Origin: an uncultured Victivallis sp.
Lineage (GTDB): Bacteria; Verrucomicrobiota; Lentisphaeria; Victivallales; Victivallaceae
Reading direction: 5' to 3'
Assembly: GCA_944389815.1 (NCBI GenBank)
Contig: CALXNS010000034.1
Location: 20,833-84,832, forward strand
DNA length: 64,000 nt
The translations under genes and the position numbers were made by a program. This document shows positions 1 through 8,122 of the stretch, piece by piece. The notes below the pieces were generated by a model that made no database searches, was not told where the DNA came from, and saw only the letters and a program-made list of their open reading frames with translations. Within the stretch, counting starts at the first letter, position 1; the number at the start of each line of letters is the position of its first letter.

Positions 1-1
1 T

Positions 2-925
2 CTTTACGCACGCATGTCGACCCTCTGTGACGGTGACGGGCGCGGCAACCGCATCATTGAATGTTTCAACGGCACCGGACTGGCCTTCACCGTCGCCCCC
101 GACCGCGGCATGGATCTGGTGGAATGTTCCTTCCGGGGAATTCCGATCGCCTTCCGCGCTCCCAACGGTCACCGGAAACGGCGGGAAAACGACTGGCTGC
201 GCAACTGGACCGGAGGGATGATCACCGGGTGCGGCCTCCACAACGTCGGCGTTCCGGACGGTGAACATGGGTTGCATGGCAGATTGTCCAATCTCGCCGC
301 CGAGGAAGTTGCAACGCACCGTGGTGACGATGACGGCACGCTTCGAATATCGGGAGTTTTGCGCGAAGCGGCGATGTTTGGAGAGAATCTGCGGCTGCGC
401 CGGGAGATTTCCAGCGCCTACGGCGACAACCGCATCCGCATTACCGACACGGTGACCAATCTTGCAGCCCGAACTGACTATGTGGCAATTCTCTATCATT
501 GCAACTTCGGCTATCCCTTCGCGTGCCCGGAACTGGAAATTTCCATGCCGGAACATCCGGTCGTTCCACGCGATGCCGAGGCAGCCGCCGGATTGAACAA
601 CTGGCGGCATCTCATTGCGCCGGAAGCGGGCTTCCGGGAACAATGTTTCCGTCATGCGCTTCCGCCGGACGGCGACGGCTTCGCCCGGGTGACGCTGACC
701 AACCGGAAACTCGGCATTCAAGTGACGATCGCCTACGATACGGCCACGCTGCCGCATATCTGGCAGTGGAAAAATTGTGAAATGCGCAACTACGTGCTGG
801 GGCTGGAGCCATCTAACGTCTCCTTGATGGGACGCAGCGCCGACCTCGCGGCGGGGCTGCTGCCGAAACTGGAACCGGATGAATCGATCCACTTCCGGAT
901 GGAACTGCAATTTGAGGAAATCTGA
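2..925 (+). CDS. DUF4432 / aldose 1-epimerase-like protein, 5' end outside window
   Basis: The protein resembles DUF4432 proteins of the galactose mutarotase-like superfamily: the segment FTVAPDRGMDLVE near the N-terminus and GLHNVGVPDGEHGLHGRLSN are the usual conserved stretches, and the fold is expected to be a beta-sandwich binding a sugar. The first in-frame ATG is at 14, but the frame stays open to the window edge (LYAR before that Met) and family members usually have some 30 more residues before the DGRG motif, so I treat the gene as truncated by the window. The C-terminus is intact (FRMELQFEEI). It is followed after 87 bases by an MFS transporter in the same direction, which suggests sugar uptake and processing. 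The substrate cannot be told from the sequence. Confidence 0.8.
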   Translation, partial: LYARMSTLCDGDGRGNRIIECFNGTGLAFTVAPDRGMDLVECSFRGIPIAFRAPNGHRKRRENDWLRNWTGGMITGCGLHNVGVPDGEHGLHGRLSNLAAEEVATHRGDDDGTLRISGVLREAAMFGENLRLRREISSAYGDNRIRITDTVTNLAARTDYVAILYHCNFGYPFACPELEISMPEHPVVPRDAEAAAGLNNWRHLIAPEAGFREQCFRHALPPDGDGFARVTLTNRKLGIQVTIAYDTATLPHIWQWKNCEMRNYVLGLEPSNVSLMGRSADLAAGLLPKLEPDESIHFRMELQFEEI

Positions 926-1012
926 AACGAAAAACACATCCGCCGACATTGACCTGGTTTGAATTTTATGCTGCGCCGGGGCGAAACGGTGGTGTAAAAT
1001 GGAATATCCATC

Positions 1013-2317
1013 ATGATTTTCAAGGGCGCGGTTCCTCCGGCGCGGCAGTTGTCCTCGCAGCGCAATTACAACATCTTCAATCTGATCAACGGTCTCTCCT
1101 ACATGTGTCTCGGAGAAACGGTGATCATTCTTCTGGCGGTACGGCTCAATTGTCCGGATTACATCGTCTCCTCGCTCGGGGCGATGCTTTATTTCGGATA
1201 TCTCCTGCTGCCGCTCGGAAAAATCGTCACGGCACGGATCGGGGCGGCTCAGTCGCAGGCGACGTTCTGGGTGTTGCGCAACATTGCGGCACTGCTGGTG
1301 GCGCTGGCGTCGCCGGCGGGGATTCTTGGGTATCAGAGAATTGCGATTGCGCTGCTGCTGGTGGGGGCGTTTTTATTTTACGGGTTCCGGGCGGCGGGCG
1401 TGGTGCTGTCGCAACCGCTGATCGGCGATTTCACCGACGACGTCAACCGGGCGAAGGTCATTGCCGTGAGCGTCGGAATCTTCTATGCAAGCTGCCTTGC
1501 CGCCCTGCTGGCCATCACCGTGCTGTTGAAATTCAGCCAGAGTTTGTTGATGCTGACCGGAATCGTTGTTGCGGGTGCGGCGCTGGGGTTCACCTCGTCG
1601 CGTTACATCCGGCGGATCGACGAAACGGAAAACATCCGGCTGTCAGCGCGCAAACCGATCCTCGATCAGGCCGTGAAGATTTTCCAAAACCGTTCGATCC
1701 GACGTCAGCTTGCGGCGGGATTCGCCAACAATCTGGCAATCATCATGCTGGTGCCGATTTCGATGCTGGCGCTGAAACGCGGTTATGGTGTGAGCGATAC
1801 GGCGGCGTTGATTTTCGCGATCGGACAATTTGCAGCCTGCGCCGGAGTCTCGATCTTTTCCGGAAAAATCGCCGAAAAAATCGGGCCGCGCAAAACGATG
1901 CTTCTGGCATATTGTCTGATGCTCGGAATCGGCGTGATCTGGATCTGTGCGCCGTCGCATCTGATCGGGATCTGCATGATGCCGGTCTTTCTGCTCTGCG
2001 GCGGAGCCCAGGTGAGCCTCAACAACTCGATGATTCACTATTTTCTGCAGACCGTCGTTCCGGAAAACCGCGTTGCGGCGTCGATCTTCATTGCGGTCGC
2101 CACCGGCGCGGGAGCGGGAATTGCCGGGATGCTTGCCGCGGGAACGTTGTTGAAATGGTGTGCGCCGGAGACTTTCGAGGAGCCGCTCGACGGTTACCGA
2201 CTTTATTTTCTGCTTGCTACGGTGCTGCTGCTGCCGGGCATCTGGCTTCTTGCGCGCCTTACGCCGTTGCCGACGGAGAAACGGAAACTCAAGCGCACCT
2301 GGGCGGAATCCCGCTGA
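1013..2317 (+). CDS. MFS transporter
   Basis: A 434-residue, strongly hydrophobic protein with about 12 predicted membrane segments, for example around residues 40-60, 85-110, 155-190, 240-265 and 390-415. Short basic loops such as RKPILDQAVKIFQNRSIRRQ lie between the two six-helix halves, as in the major facilitator superfamily. It sits in the inner membrane and probably carries a sugar or related small solute; no substrate signature is recognisable. The start ATG has no good ribosome binding site. It lies just downstream of the DUF4432 sugar-epimerase-like gene and converges with the secreted glycosidase operon, which supports a carbohydrate role by context only. Confidence 0.75.
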   Translation: MIFKGAVPPARQLSSQRNYNIFNLINGLSYMCLGETVIILLAVRLNCPDYIVSSLGAMLYFGYLLLPLGKIVTARIGAAQSQATFWVLRNIAALLVALASPAGILGYQRIAIALLLVGAFLFYGFRAAGVVLSQPLIGDFTDDVNRAKVIAVSVGIFYASCLAALLAITVLLKFSQSLLMLTGIVVAGAALGFTSSRYIRRIDETENIRLSARKPILDQAVKIFQNRSIRRQLAAGFANNLAIIMLVPISMLALKRGYGVSDTAALIFAIGQFAACAGVSIFSGKIAEKIGPRKTMLLAYCLMLGIGVIWICAPSHLIGICMMPVFLLCGGAQVSLNNSMIHYFLQTVVPENRVAASIFIAVATGAGAGIAGMLAAGTLLKWCAPETFEEPLDGYRLYFLLATVLLLPGIWLLARLTPLPTEKRKLKRTWAESR

Positions 2318-2381
2318 AAACGGAGTATGTGTGCCGCAGCGCCGACCGTGAGAAAACCTCTTGTATGCAACGCGGGGCGGC

Positions 2382-2425
2382 AAAAAAAATGCGGAACTCC
2401 GTCTGTCTCAGACCGGAATCCCGCA
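2382..2425 (-). terminator. Rho-independent terminator of the glycosidase operon
   Basis: Read on the minus strand, arms at 2425-2409 and 2405-2390 form a roughly 16-bp stem with one bulge and two G-U pairs, followed directly by eight T (A run at 2382-2389 on the plus strand). It lies 32 bases after the stop of the 2457-5414 glycosidase gene. Confidence 0.8.
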
Positions 2426-2456
2426 CACGGCTAAAACCACCGCTCCGGTAAAGCCG

Positions 2457-5414
2457 CTATTTCAATTGAAACACCTTGTACAAAAATGGATACTTCATTT
2501 CGCCGATCCCCTCAGTCACCCCCAGCCAGTAGTTACGGCCGGTGCCGTTGTTCTGGTTGACGATGAAATTGAACCGGAAAAACCGCCCCGGCTCGGGAGC
2601 GAGTTTCCCCAGTTGCGACCACGGCAACGCAATCCGATACCGGGTGAGGTGTTTCGCATCGTCCCGGGTGATCTCCACTTTTGACTCCGGAACCGGCATT
2701 CCGATGTCGTTGGCCGGCGACCAGGTTTTTTCGAGATGGGGACCTTCATCGTCCAGCCAGGCGATGAATTCCACGTCGTTTTCATTGTATTCGAACACAT
2801 TCTCCCGCCCGTCATTGAGCGAATCGACCGCAAGCTGCAGCGAATCGGCATGCCATTTGCGATATTTCGCGGAAGACGGCGTGTGGACGGGATCGGTCAC
2901 ATCGACGTCGAGATAAAGACACTTTTCATCATACGAGAGAGCGTATTCCGCAGAAAGATCCTGCGCCGATTTCCAATCGATCCCCGGGTCCGGCGGATAA
3001 ATGAAACGCCGTTCCCCGAGCAGATGCCGCGGAACGGCTTCCGCCGCGCCGGCAGCGGGGCGTTTCCCGCAGCTCTCGAGTGTCTCGGGATCGAAAACAA
3101 CCGTCATCGTTCCCGCGTCCGAAGTGAATGTTACGGGAATTTCGCCCGCCGGGCGCGCGTCATCGGTCTCCCAGTTCACCACAAGCGACTTCAACATGCC
3201 GGGGGCAAGTTTCGTGCGCCACGCTTTCGCCCCCGGAGCGGAAATCGTCACCTCCTGCCGGGTCGGCAGATTGTTGCGGAACGTTCCCGCCAGCCGGTTG
3301 CCGGTGTCGGAGAAGAAACTGACCGTGAACGGCGTCACCGCAATCCGCGCCGCCTTGATCGATTCAAGCAGTTCAGTTCCGTCATTGCCGTCGGTGTCGC
3401 ACTCCAGACGAATCGGAGTTTCCGAAAGCGGAATGACTACTTCATTTTCCTCCTCGGTCAATGCGAGACGCTTTCCGAAAAGATCGAATCCGGCAATATC
3501 GCCCGCAATTTTACCGATCCTCAGTTCGGAAATATCCCCTCCCCCGCGCCAGACCAGGCAGAAGACGCGTCCGTCATGCCGCCGGAATGGGTATACCCGC
3601 AGATCCGCTTCGTAAATCGGCTCAAGCGGCGTGGCCTCTTCGAGCAGTTGAGCAAGATTGGCATAGAACACCGTCGCCGCGAGCGGTTCGTATTCCTCCC
3701 GCCACAATCCGTACTGGAAAAAATCGCGCTCGTAACATCCCTGCGCCTTGAACCACATAACGCGTTCAACCTCCTTCACCGAACGGATCAGAATCAGCGC
3801 CCGCGCCACGTAATTGGAATAGGTGCGGTACGTCGCCGAATCGAGTTTCTCGCGCCGGTCGTAACTCCAGCCGACCTCCCCGGCCCACAACGGCCTGCCG
3901 CCGGTCAACTTCGCCCGATCCATCAAATGCTTGCGAATGTAGAAGTCCGCCGGAACCGATTTCAAACGCGGCCCGATGTAACGACTTCCGGTATAGGGAT
4001 GCGGCGCAAAGAGGTCGATCTGTGCGCCGTCGGCGGATTTCTCCGCCTGCGTGACGAACGCCGAATCCCCCGCACCACCGGAAACCGGCATCGCTCCGAC
4101 CGGAAGATCCGGACGCACCTCCTTGAAAAACGCACTCGCAAGAGCGACGACTTCGCCGTAATATTTCGCCGCCTCCACCCGATCGGACTTCAGGCGCGAC
4201 GGGTAGGTTTGATCCGGTTCGTTTTCGATCTCCCAGGCGCGGACGTTCTCCGGCACGGAACGGCCGAGGGCATGGAGAAACCGGCGCAACGCCTCCACAT
4301 CCCGGATCTTCCCATCCGGCCCCACATACGCCTGAGGCGCCTGTTCCAGAATCCGCAGCGAAAAATAAACGGCAAGATTGTATTTCCCCAGTTCCTCAAG
4401 ATCGCCGAAACGGAAATCGTATTCCCCCGGCGTCTTTTCCAGATATCCCCACAACGGCATATATCTGACCCATTTTGCCCCGATGCGCGCCAACGCCTCA
4501 TTGGCCACCCGCGTGCTGTCGGGATGGACGCCGAAAAACGATCTCTCCGCCGGAATCTTCAACGGTTCCGGAACCACACCGAACGGCATCGCATCCGAAG
4601 CGGCCACCTTTCCCGTCGCATCCTCGGTCAACGTGGCGGTCACCAGATAATATCCGTTTTTCAGCACGTCACCCGCCGGAGCGGAGTAAGCGTAACGCAC
4701 GACGGGATTTTCCGCATCAAGCACAATTGAAATTTCTTCCGCCCGAACCTCCGCGCCGTAAAAATCCTCCGTCCGGATCCGCAGCGTGCCGCGGAAGGGT
4801 TCGATCTCCTGCCGCCCCTCCCCCGCAACTTCACGCAGGACGCCGATGTTGAGCGAAGGCAATGAATCCCCTTCATAAACGATGTTGCCCGCATAACCGG
4901 TCCGATCGATCTGAAGAAGATACGGCGCCGCCGGCCGGAAAGGTTCCGCCGCCGTGCCGGAGTTGAGCATCAGATCGTCGATGCGGGCACGCCGGTTTTC
5001 CGGAAGATAAAACGTGAGGTAAATATCATGATTGCGCTCCGACGCCGGAATCGGAACTTCAAACGTCCGCCACTCCTCCGTAAGATCGCAACTCCTCCCT
5101 GCCAGATTGCCGTAAAGCACGTGCGCGACCGCCGCGTGAAGCGTCACCGGCCCGCCGACGGAACGGGCCTTGAAGCTCAATACGTAAGAATTTCCCTTAC
5201 GGACGACGTCGTAAAGAATCGGACTGTGATTGTAGGTGTCATGCAACTCCAGCACGTGATTGTGTCGTTCCGCAGTCTCCTCCGACACGACGCTTCCGCC
5301 CTTGAATCGAGCCGAACCGGTTTCAAACGAGGCGTCCCACGGGAGAAGATTTCCGGCGGATACGCAAATGGAGGATGCAAGAAGACAACTTTCCAGACAG
5401 AAGGATTTCCTCAT
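2457..5414 (-). CDS. Secreted GH39/GH5-like glycoside hydrolase with C-terminal CBM9-like domain
   Basis: A 985-residue exported protein. Residues 1-21 form a signal peptide (MRKSFCLESCLLASSICVSA). Residues about 25-150 look like a carbohydrate-binding beta-sandwich (LRIRTEDFY continues a second beta domain to about 285). A clan A TIM barrel follows: FFGVHPDS at about 293, the acid/base motif IENEP with Glu399, and a probable nucleophile in PLWAGEVGW (Glu513). The last 190 residues (from about 795) have the CBM9/DOMON-like pattern ALSYDEKCLYLDVDVTDP and WHADSLQLAVDS. The barrel is closest in style to GH39/GH5-type cellulase-superfamily enzymes; I cannot name the substrate. The start is 4 bases after the stop of the upstream small secreted protein, so both are one operon ending at the 2382-2425 terminator. 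Confidence 0.75.
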   Translation of the reverse strand: MRKSFCLESCLLASSICVSAGNLLPWDASFETGSARFKGGSVVSEETAERHNHVLELHDTYNHSPILYDVVRKGNSYVLSFKARSVGGPVTLHAAVAHVLYGNLAGRSCDLTEEWRTFEVPIPASERNHDIYLTFYLPENRRARIDDLMLNSGTAAEPFRPAAPYLLQIDRTGYAGNIVYEGDSLPSLNIGVLREVAGEGRQEIEPFRGTLRIRTEDFYGAEVRAEEISIVLDAENPVVRYAYSAPAGDVLKNGYYLVTATLTEDATGKVAASDAMPFGVVPEPLKIPAERSFFGVHPDSTRVANEALARIGAKWVRYMPLWGYLEKTPGEYDFRFGDLEELGKYNLAVYFSLRILEQAPQAYVGPDGKIRDVEALRRFLHALGRSVPENVRAWEIENEPDQTYPSRLKSDRVEAAKYYGEVVALASAFFKEVRPDLPVGAMPVSGGAGDSAFVTQAEKSADGAQIDLFAPHPYTGSRYIGPRLKSVPADFYIRKHLMDRAKLTGGRPLWAGEVGWSYDRREKLDSATYRTYSNYVARALILIRSVKEVERVMWFKAQGCYERDFFQYGLWREEYEPLAATVFYANLAQLLEEATPLEPIYEADLRVYPFRRHDGRVFCLVWRGGGDISELRIGKIAGDIAGFDLFGKRLALTEEENEVVIPLSETPIRLECDTDGNDGTELLESIKAARIAVTPFTVSFFSDTGNRLAGTFRNNLPTRQEVTISAPGAKAWRTKLAPGMLKSLVVNWETDDARPAGEIPVTFTSDAGTMTVVFDPETLESCGKRPAAGAAEAVPRHLLGERRFIYPPDPGIDWKSAQDLSAEYALSYDEKCLYLDVDVTDPVHTPSSAKYRKWHADSLQLAVDSLNDGRENVFEYNENDVEFIAWLDDEGPHLEKTWSPANDIGMPVPESKVEITRDDAKHLTRYRIALPWSQLGKLAPEPGRFFRFNFIVNQNNGTGRNYWLGVTEGIGEMKYPFLYKVFQLK

Positions 5415-5418
5415 CGCA

Positions 5419-6003
5419 TTATTCGCCTTTTTCAGAAAATTTCACATCCGCGATCGACAATTCGCCCTCCGACGGATTCGCATTCTGGAAAAATACCGCA
5501 AGCAGCGTCGCATCGGCTCTCATCGTCCCCGCGGGAATTTCGATCTGGAACGTCTTCCAGTCAAACGTCCCCGAAACCGGCGTCTTTTTCAATACATCGT
5601 CGCTCTTTTCCAGAACGGTCCAGCCGAGCACCTGATGTTTCCCTTCGGCATCTTTTTTGAATTCGAGCAGTTGCACCTTGATTACATTCGCAGCGACATT
5701 CTCTCCGGCAAGCGAAAATTCGAGCACGTAATTTTTCCCCGGCTCCACCGGAAACTCCTGCGTCCGGAAGAAACGCGGCGTCGTATCGCCCGGCACCGTG
5801 AACACAAAATATTTTTTCCCCGGAGCGGTTTCATCCTCTTCGAACCGTCCCGGCACCGTCCGACCTTTGTGAGCTTCGTAATTCCAGTAATTCTGCGCTT
5901 CGCTGAAGTTGCCGTTGCGGATCAAATTTTCCGCTCCGGTGAGCGCAAAACCGCCCAGAAACAGCATTGCCGCCGAACAAGTCAACACTACCGTATTTTT
6001 CAT
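5419..6003 (-). CDS. Small secreted protein with carbohydrate-binding-like sandwich
   Basis: The start at 6003 is chosen because AAAGGAGAGG lies 5-6 bases upstream and the signal peptide MKNTVVLTCSAAMLFLGGFA begins there; a longer in-frame start at 6075 has neither. The mature protein of about 170 residues starts ENLIRNGNFSEAQNYWNYEA, which resembles the entry strand of CBM4/9-type (galactose-binding-like) domains, and continues with alternating beta strands such as FRTQEFPVEPGKNYVLEFSLAG. There is no catalytic domain. It is the first gene of a two-gene operon with the large glycosidase, so it may help bind the same glycan outside the cytoplasm. Binding is inferred, not shown. Confidence 0.7.
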   Translation of the reverse strand: MKNTVVLTCSAAMLFLGGFALTGAENLIRNGNFSEAQNYWNYEAHKGRTVPGRFEEDETAPGKKYFVFTVPGDTTPRFFRTQEFPVEPGKNYVLEFSLAGENVAANVIKVQLLEFKKDAEGKHQVLGWTVLEKSDDVLKKTPVSGTFDWKTFQIEIPAGTMRADATLLAVFFQNANPSEGELSIADVKFSEKGE

Positions 6004-6078
6004 TGTTTCCTCTCCTTTGAATTTTTGATTATTACGGTTGTTATTTATTCCGGGTTGTTTTTTTCGTGTAAGCAACAG

Positions 6079-6109
6079 AAAAACGCAGGAAACTTCCGGC
6101 GTTTCCTGC
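6079..6109 (-). terminator. Rho-independent terminator after the pseudopilin gene
   Basis: On the minus strand GCAGGAAAC (6109-6101 complement) pairs perfectly with GTTTCCTGC (6093-6085 complement) over a 7-base loop, followed by GTTTTTC. It lies 10 bases after the pseudopilin stop and separates that gene from the secreted-protein operon downstream. Confidence 0.8.
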
Positions 6110-6118
6110 CAGGATCCA

Positions 6119-6895
<777 letters not shown>

Positions 6896-6935
6896 TCCAA
6901 CACTCCCGATTATGATTGCTGTCGCTCAGTTGTTT

Positions 6936-6963
6936 TTATTATCCAATCGCTGCAAGCCGTCAA
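6936..6963 (-). promoter_or_regulatory. Candidate sigma-70 promoter of the pseudopilin gene
   Basis: Minus strand TTGACG (6963-6958), 16-base spacer, TAATAA (6941-6936). It sits about 40 bases upstream of the start codon at 6895. Confidence 0.55.
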
Positions 6964-7147
6964 CGACTCCTTGCCTCAAACCCAGGGCGGTTGCGTTGCG
7001 GCTCAAGCCTTACCGTTCTCTTTAAGTATACCCAAAAAAAAACAAAAGCAAACTTTTTTTGATATTTTTTTGATTTTTTTTATTTTTATTCAAATAATAT
7101 CCCTGTTTTTGGTAAAAAAATGGAATTTTTTTGATATCAAGCCTTGA

Positions 7148-7179
7148 TTTTTGCGCAAAAATTTGGTACTCTATATATA
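7148..7179 (+). promoter_or_regulatory. Candidate promoter with palindromic operator upstream of the Gfo/Idh-heparinase operon
   Basis: TTGCGC (7151-7156), 17-base spacer, TATATA (7174-7179). The -35 element lies inside a perfect 14-base palindrome TTTTTGCGCAAAAA (7148-7161), a good shape for a repressor or activator site. The flanking string CCTTGATTTTT is repeated at the 24.0-kb AraC/glycosidase divergent promoter. The surrounding 7020-7200 stretch is very AT-rich and I see no gene in it. Confidence 0.5.
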
Positions 7180-7207
7180 AACAAAGCTCGAACCCGAGGA
7201 TTTTATC

Positions 7208-8122
7208 ATGCTCACAGTCGCAATCATCGGCGCGGGAGAACACTCCCGTCTGCATCACGGCGCAGCGCTGCACGCGTTGCGCAACCGGCTGGGCCGGTTG
7301 TCCGTAACGGATTTAAATCGGAACGCCGCCGAAGCGTTTCAACGCGACTACGAACTCGACCGCGCCTATGACCGGATGGAAACCATGCTCGACGCCGAAC
7401 AGCCCGACGCGGTCATCGCCGTCACCCCCGTGAACGTAACCGGAAAAGTCTTCCGGGAACTGGTGAAATATCACATCCCGCTCCTGATGGAAAAACCATT
7501 CGGCGCGAATGCCGTCGAATCCCGTTCGCTTCATGAACTGGCGGTGCAGTCGCAGACCAAGCTCATGGTCTCCTTCAACCGCCGCTTTTCGCCGGTCATC
7601 ACCCGGATGCGTGAAATGCTCCGCGGACGCAGTGTCGAACATCTCGCAGGAACAATGGCCCGCACTCACCGGCACGATAAAGATTTCATCCACACCACCG
7701 CAATCCACCTCTTCGATATTCTCAATTATTTTGCCGGCGACGTGGCACCGCAGTCCGTCGAAGCGGGCGCATTGCTGCAGAACCGCAGTGCGCTCTTCCA
7801 TTACCCCGGTGGAATTACCGCATCGGTCGCCATTCATCCGGACTGCGGACGGCTCGCGGAATGTTACGACATCATCGGCGACGGGTTTTACATCGAAGCG
7901 GATTATTTTTCCGGTTGCCGCCTCTATGAAGATGGCCGCGTCGTCGACGAATACCGTATTCCGCCGGATTCGCCGCTGGCGTTCCGCGAAGGCGCCGTCG
8001 CCGAACTGGAGCATTTCATCGATCAGATCGAATCGCATCAGCCGCATTTCGCCTCCACCAGCGCCAATGCGCTCCACGCGGCCATGGCGGCGGAACGAAT
8101 CCCGGAAATGGTGAACTTATGA
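7208..8122 (+). CDS. Gfo/Idh/MocA family oxidoreductase
   Basis: A 304-residue NAD(P)-dependent oxidoreductase-like protein. The Rossmann N-terminus MLTVAIIGAGEHSRLHHG, the PDAVIAVTP strand and the family EKPFG motif near residue 97 are present, and RTHRHDKDFIHTTAIHLFDIL resembles the catalytic helix with its conserved His and Asp. Such enzymes oxidise or epimerise sugars, uronates or inositols. The protein is a little shorter than the usual 330-390 residues. Its last codons overlap the heparinase-like gene by ATGA (8119-8122), so translation is probably coupled. With the next two genes it forms a catabolic cassette; the substrate may be a uronate or its dehydrated product, by context only. 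Confidence 0.85.
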   Translation: MLTVAIIGAGEHSRLHHGAALHALRNRLGRLSVTDLNRNAAEAFQRDYELDRAYDRMETMLDAEQPDAVIAVTPVNVTGKVFRELVKYHIPLLMEKPFGANAVESRSLHELAVQSQTKLMVSFNRRFSPVITRMREMLRGRSVEHLAGTMARTHRHDKDFIHTTAIHLFDILNYFAGDVAPQSVEAGALLQNRSALFHYPGGITASVAIHPDCGRLAECYDIIGDGFYIEADYFSGCRLYEDGRVVDEYRIPPDSPLAFREGAVAELEHFIDQIESHQPHFASTSANALHAAMAAERIPEMVNL

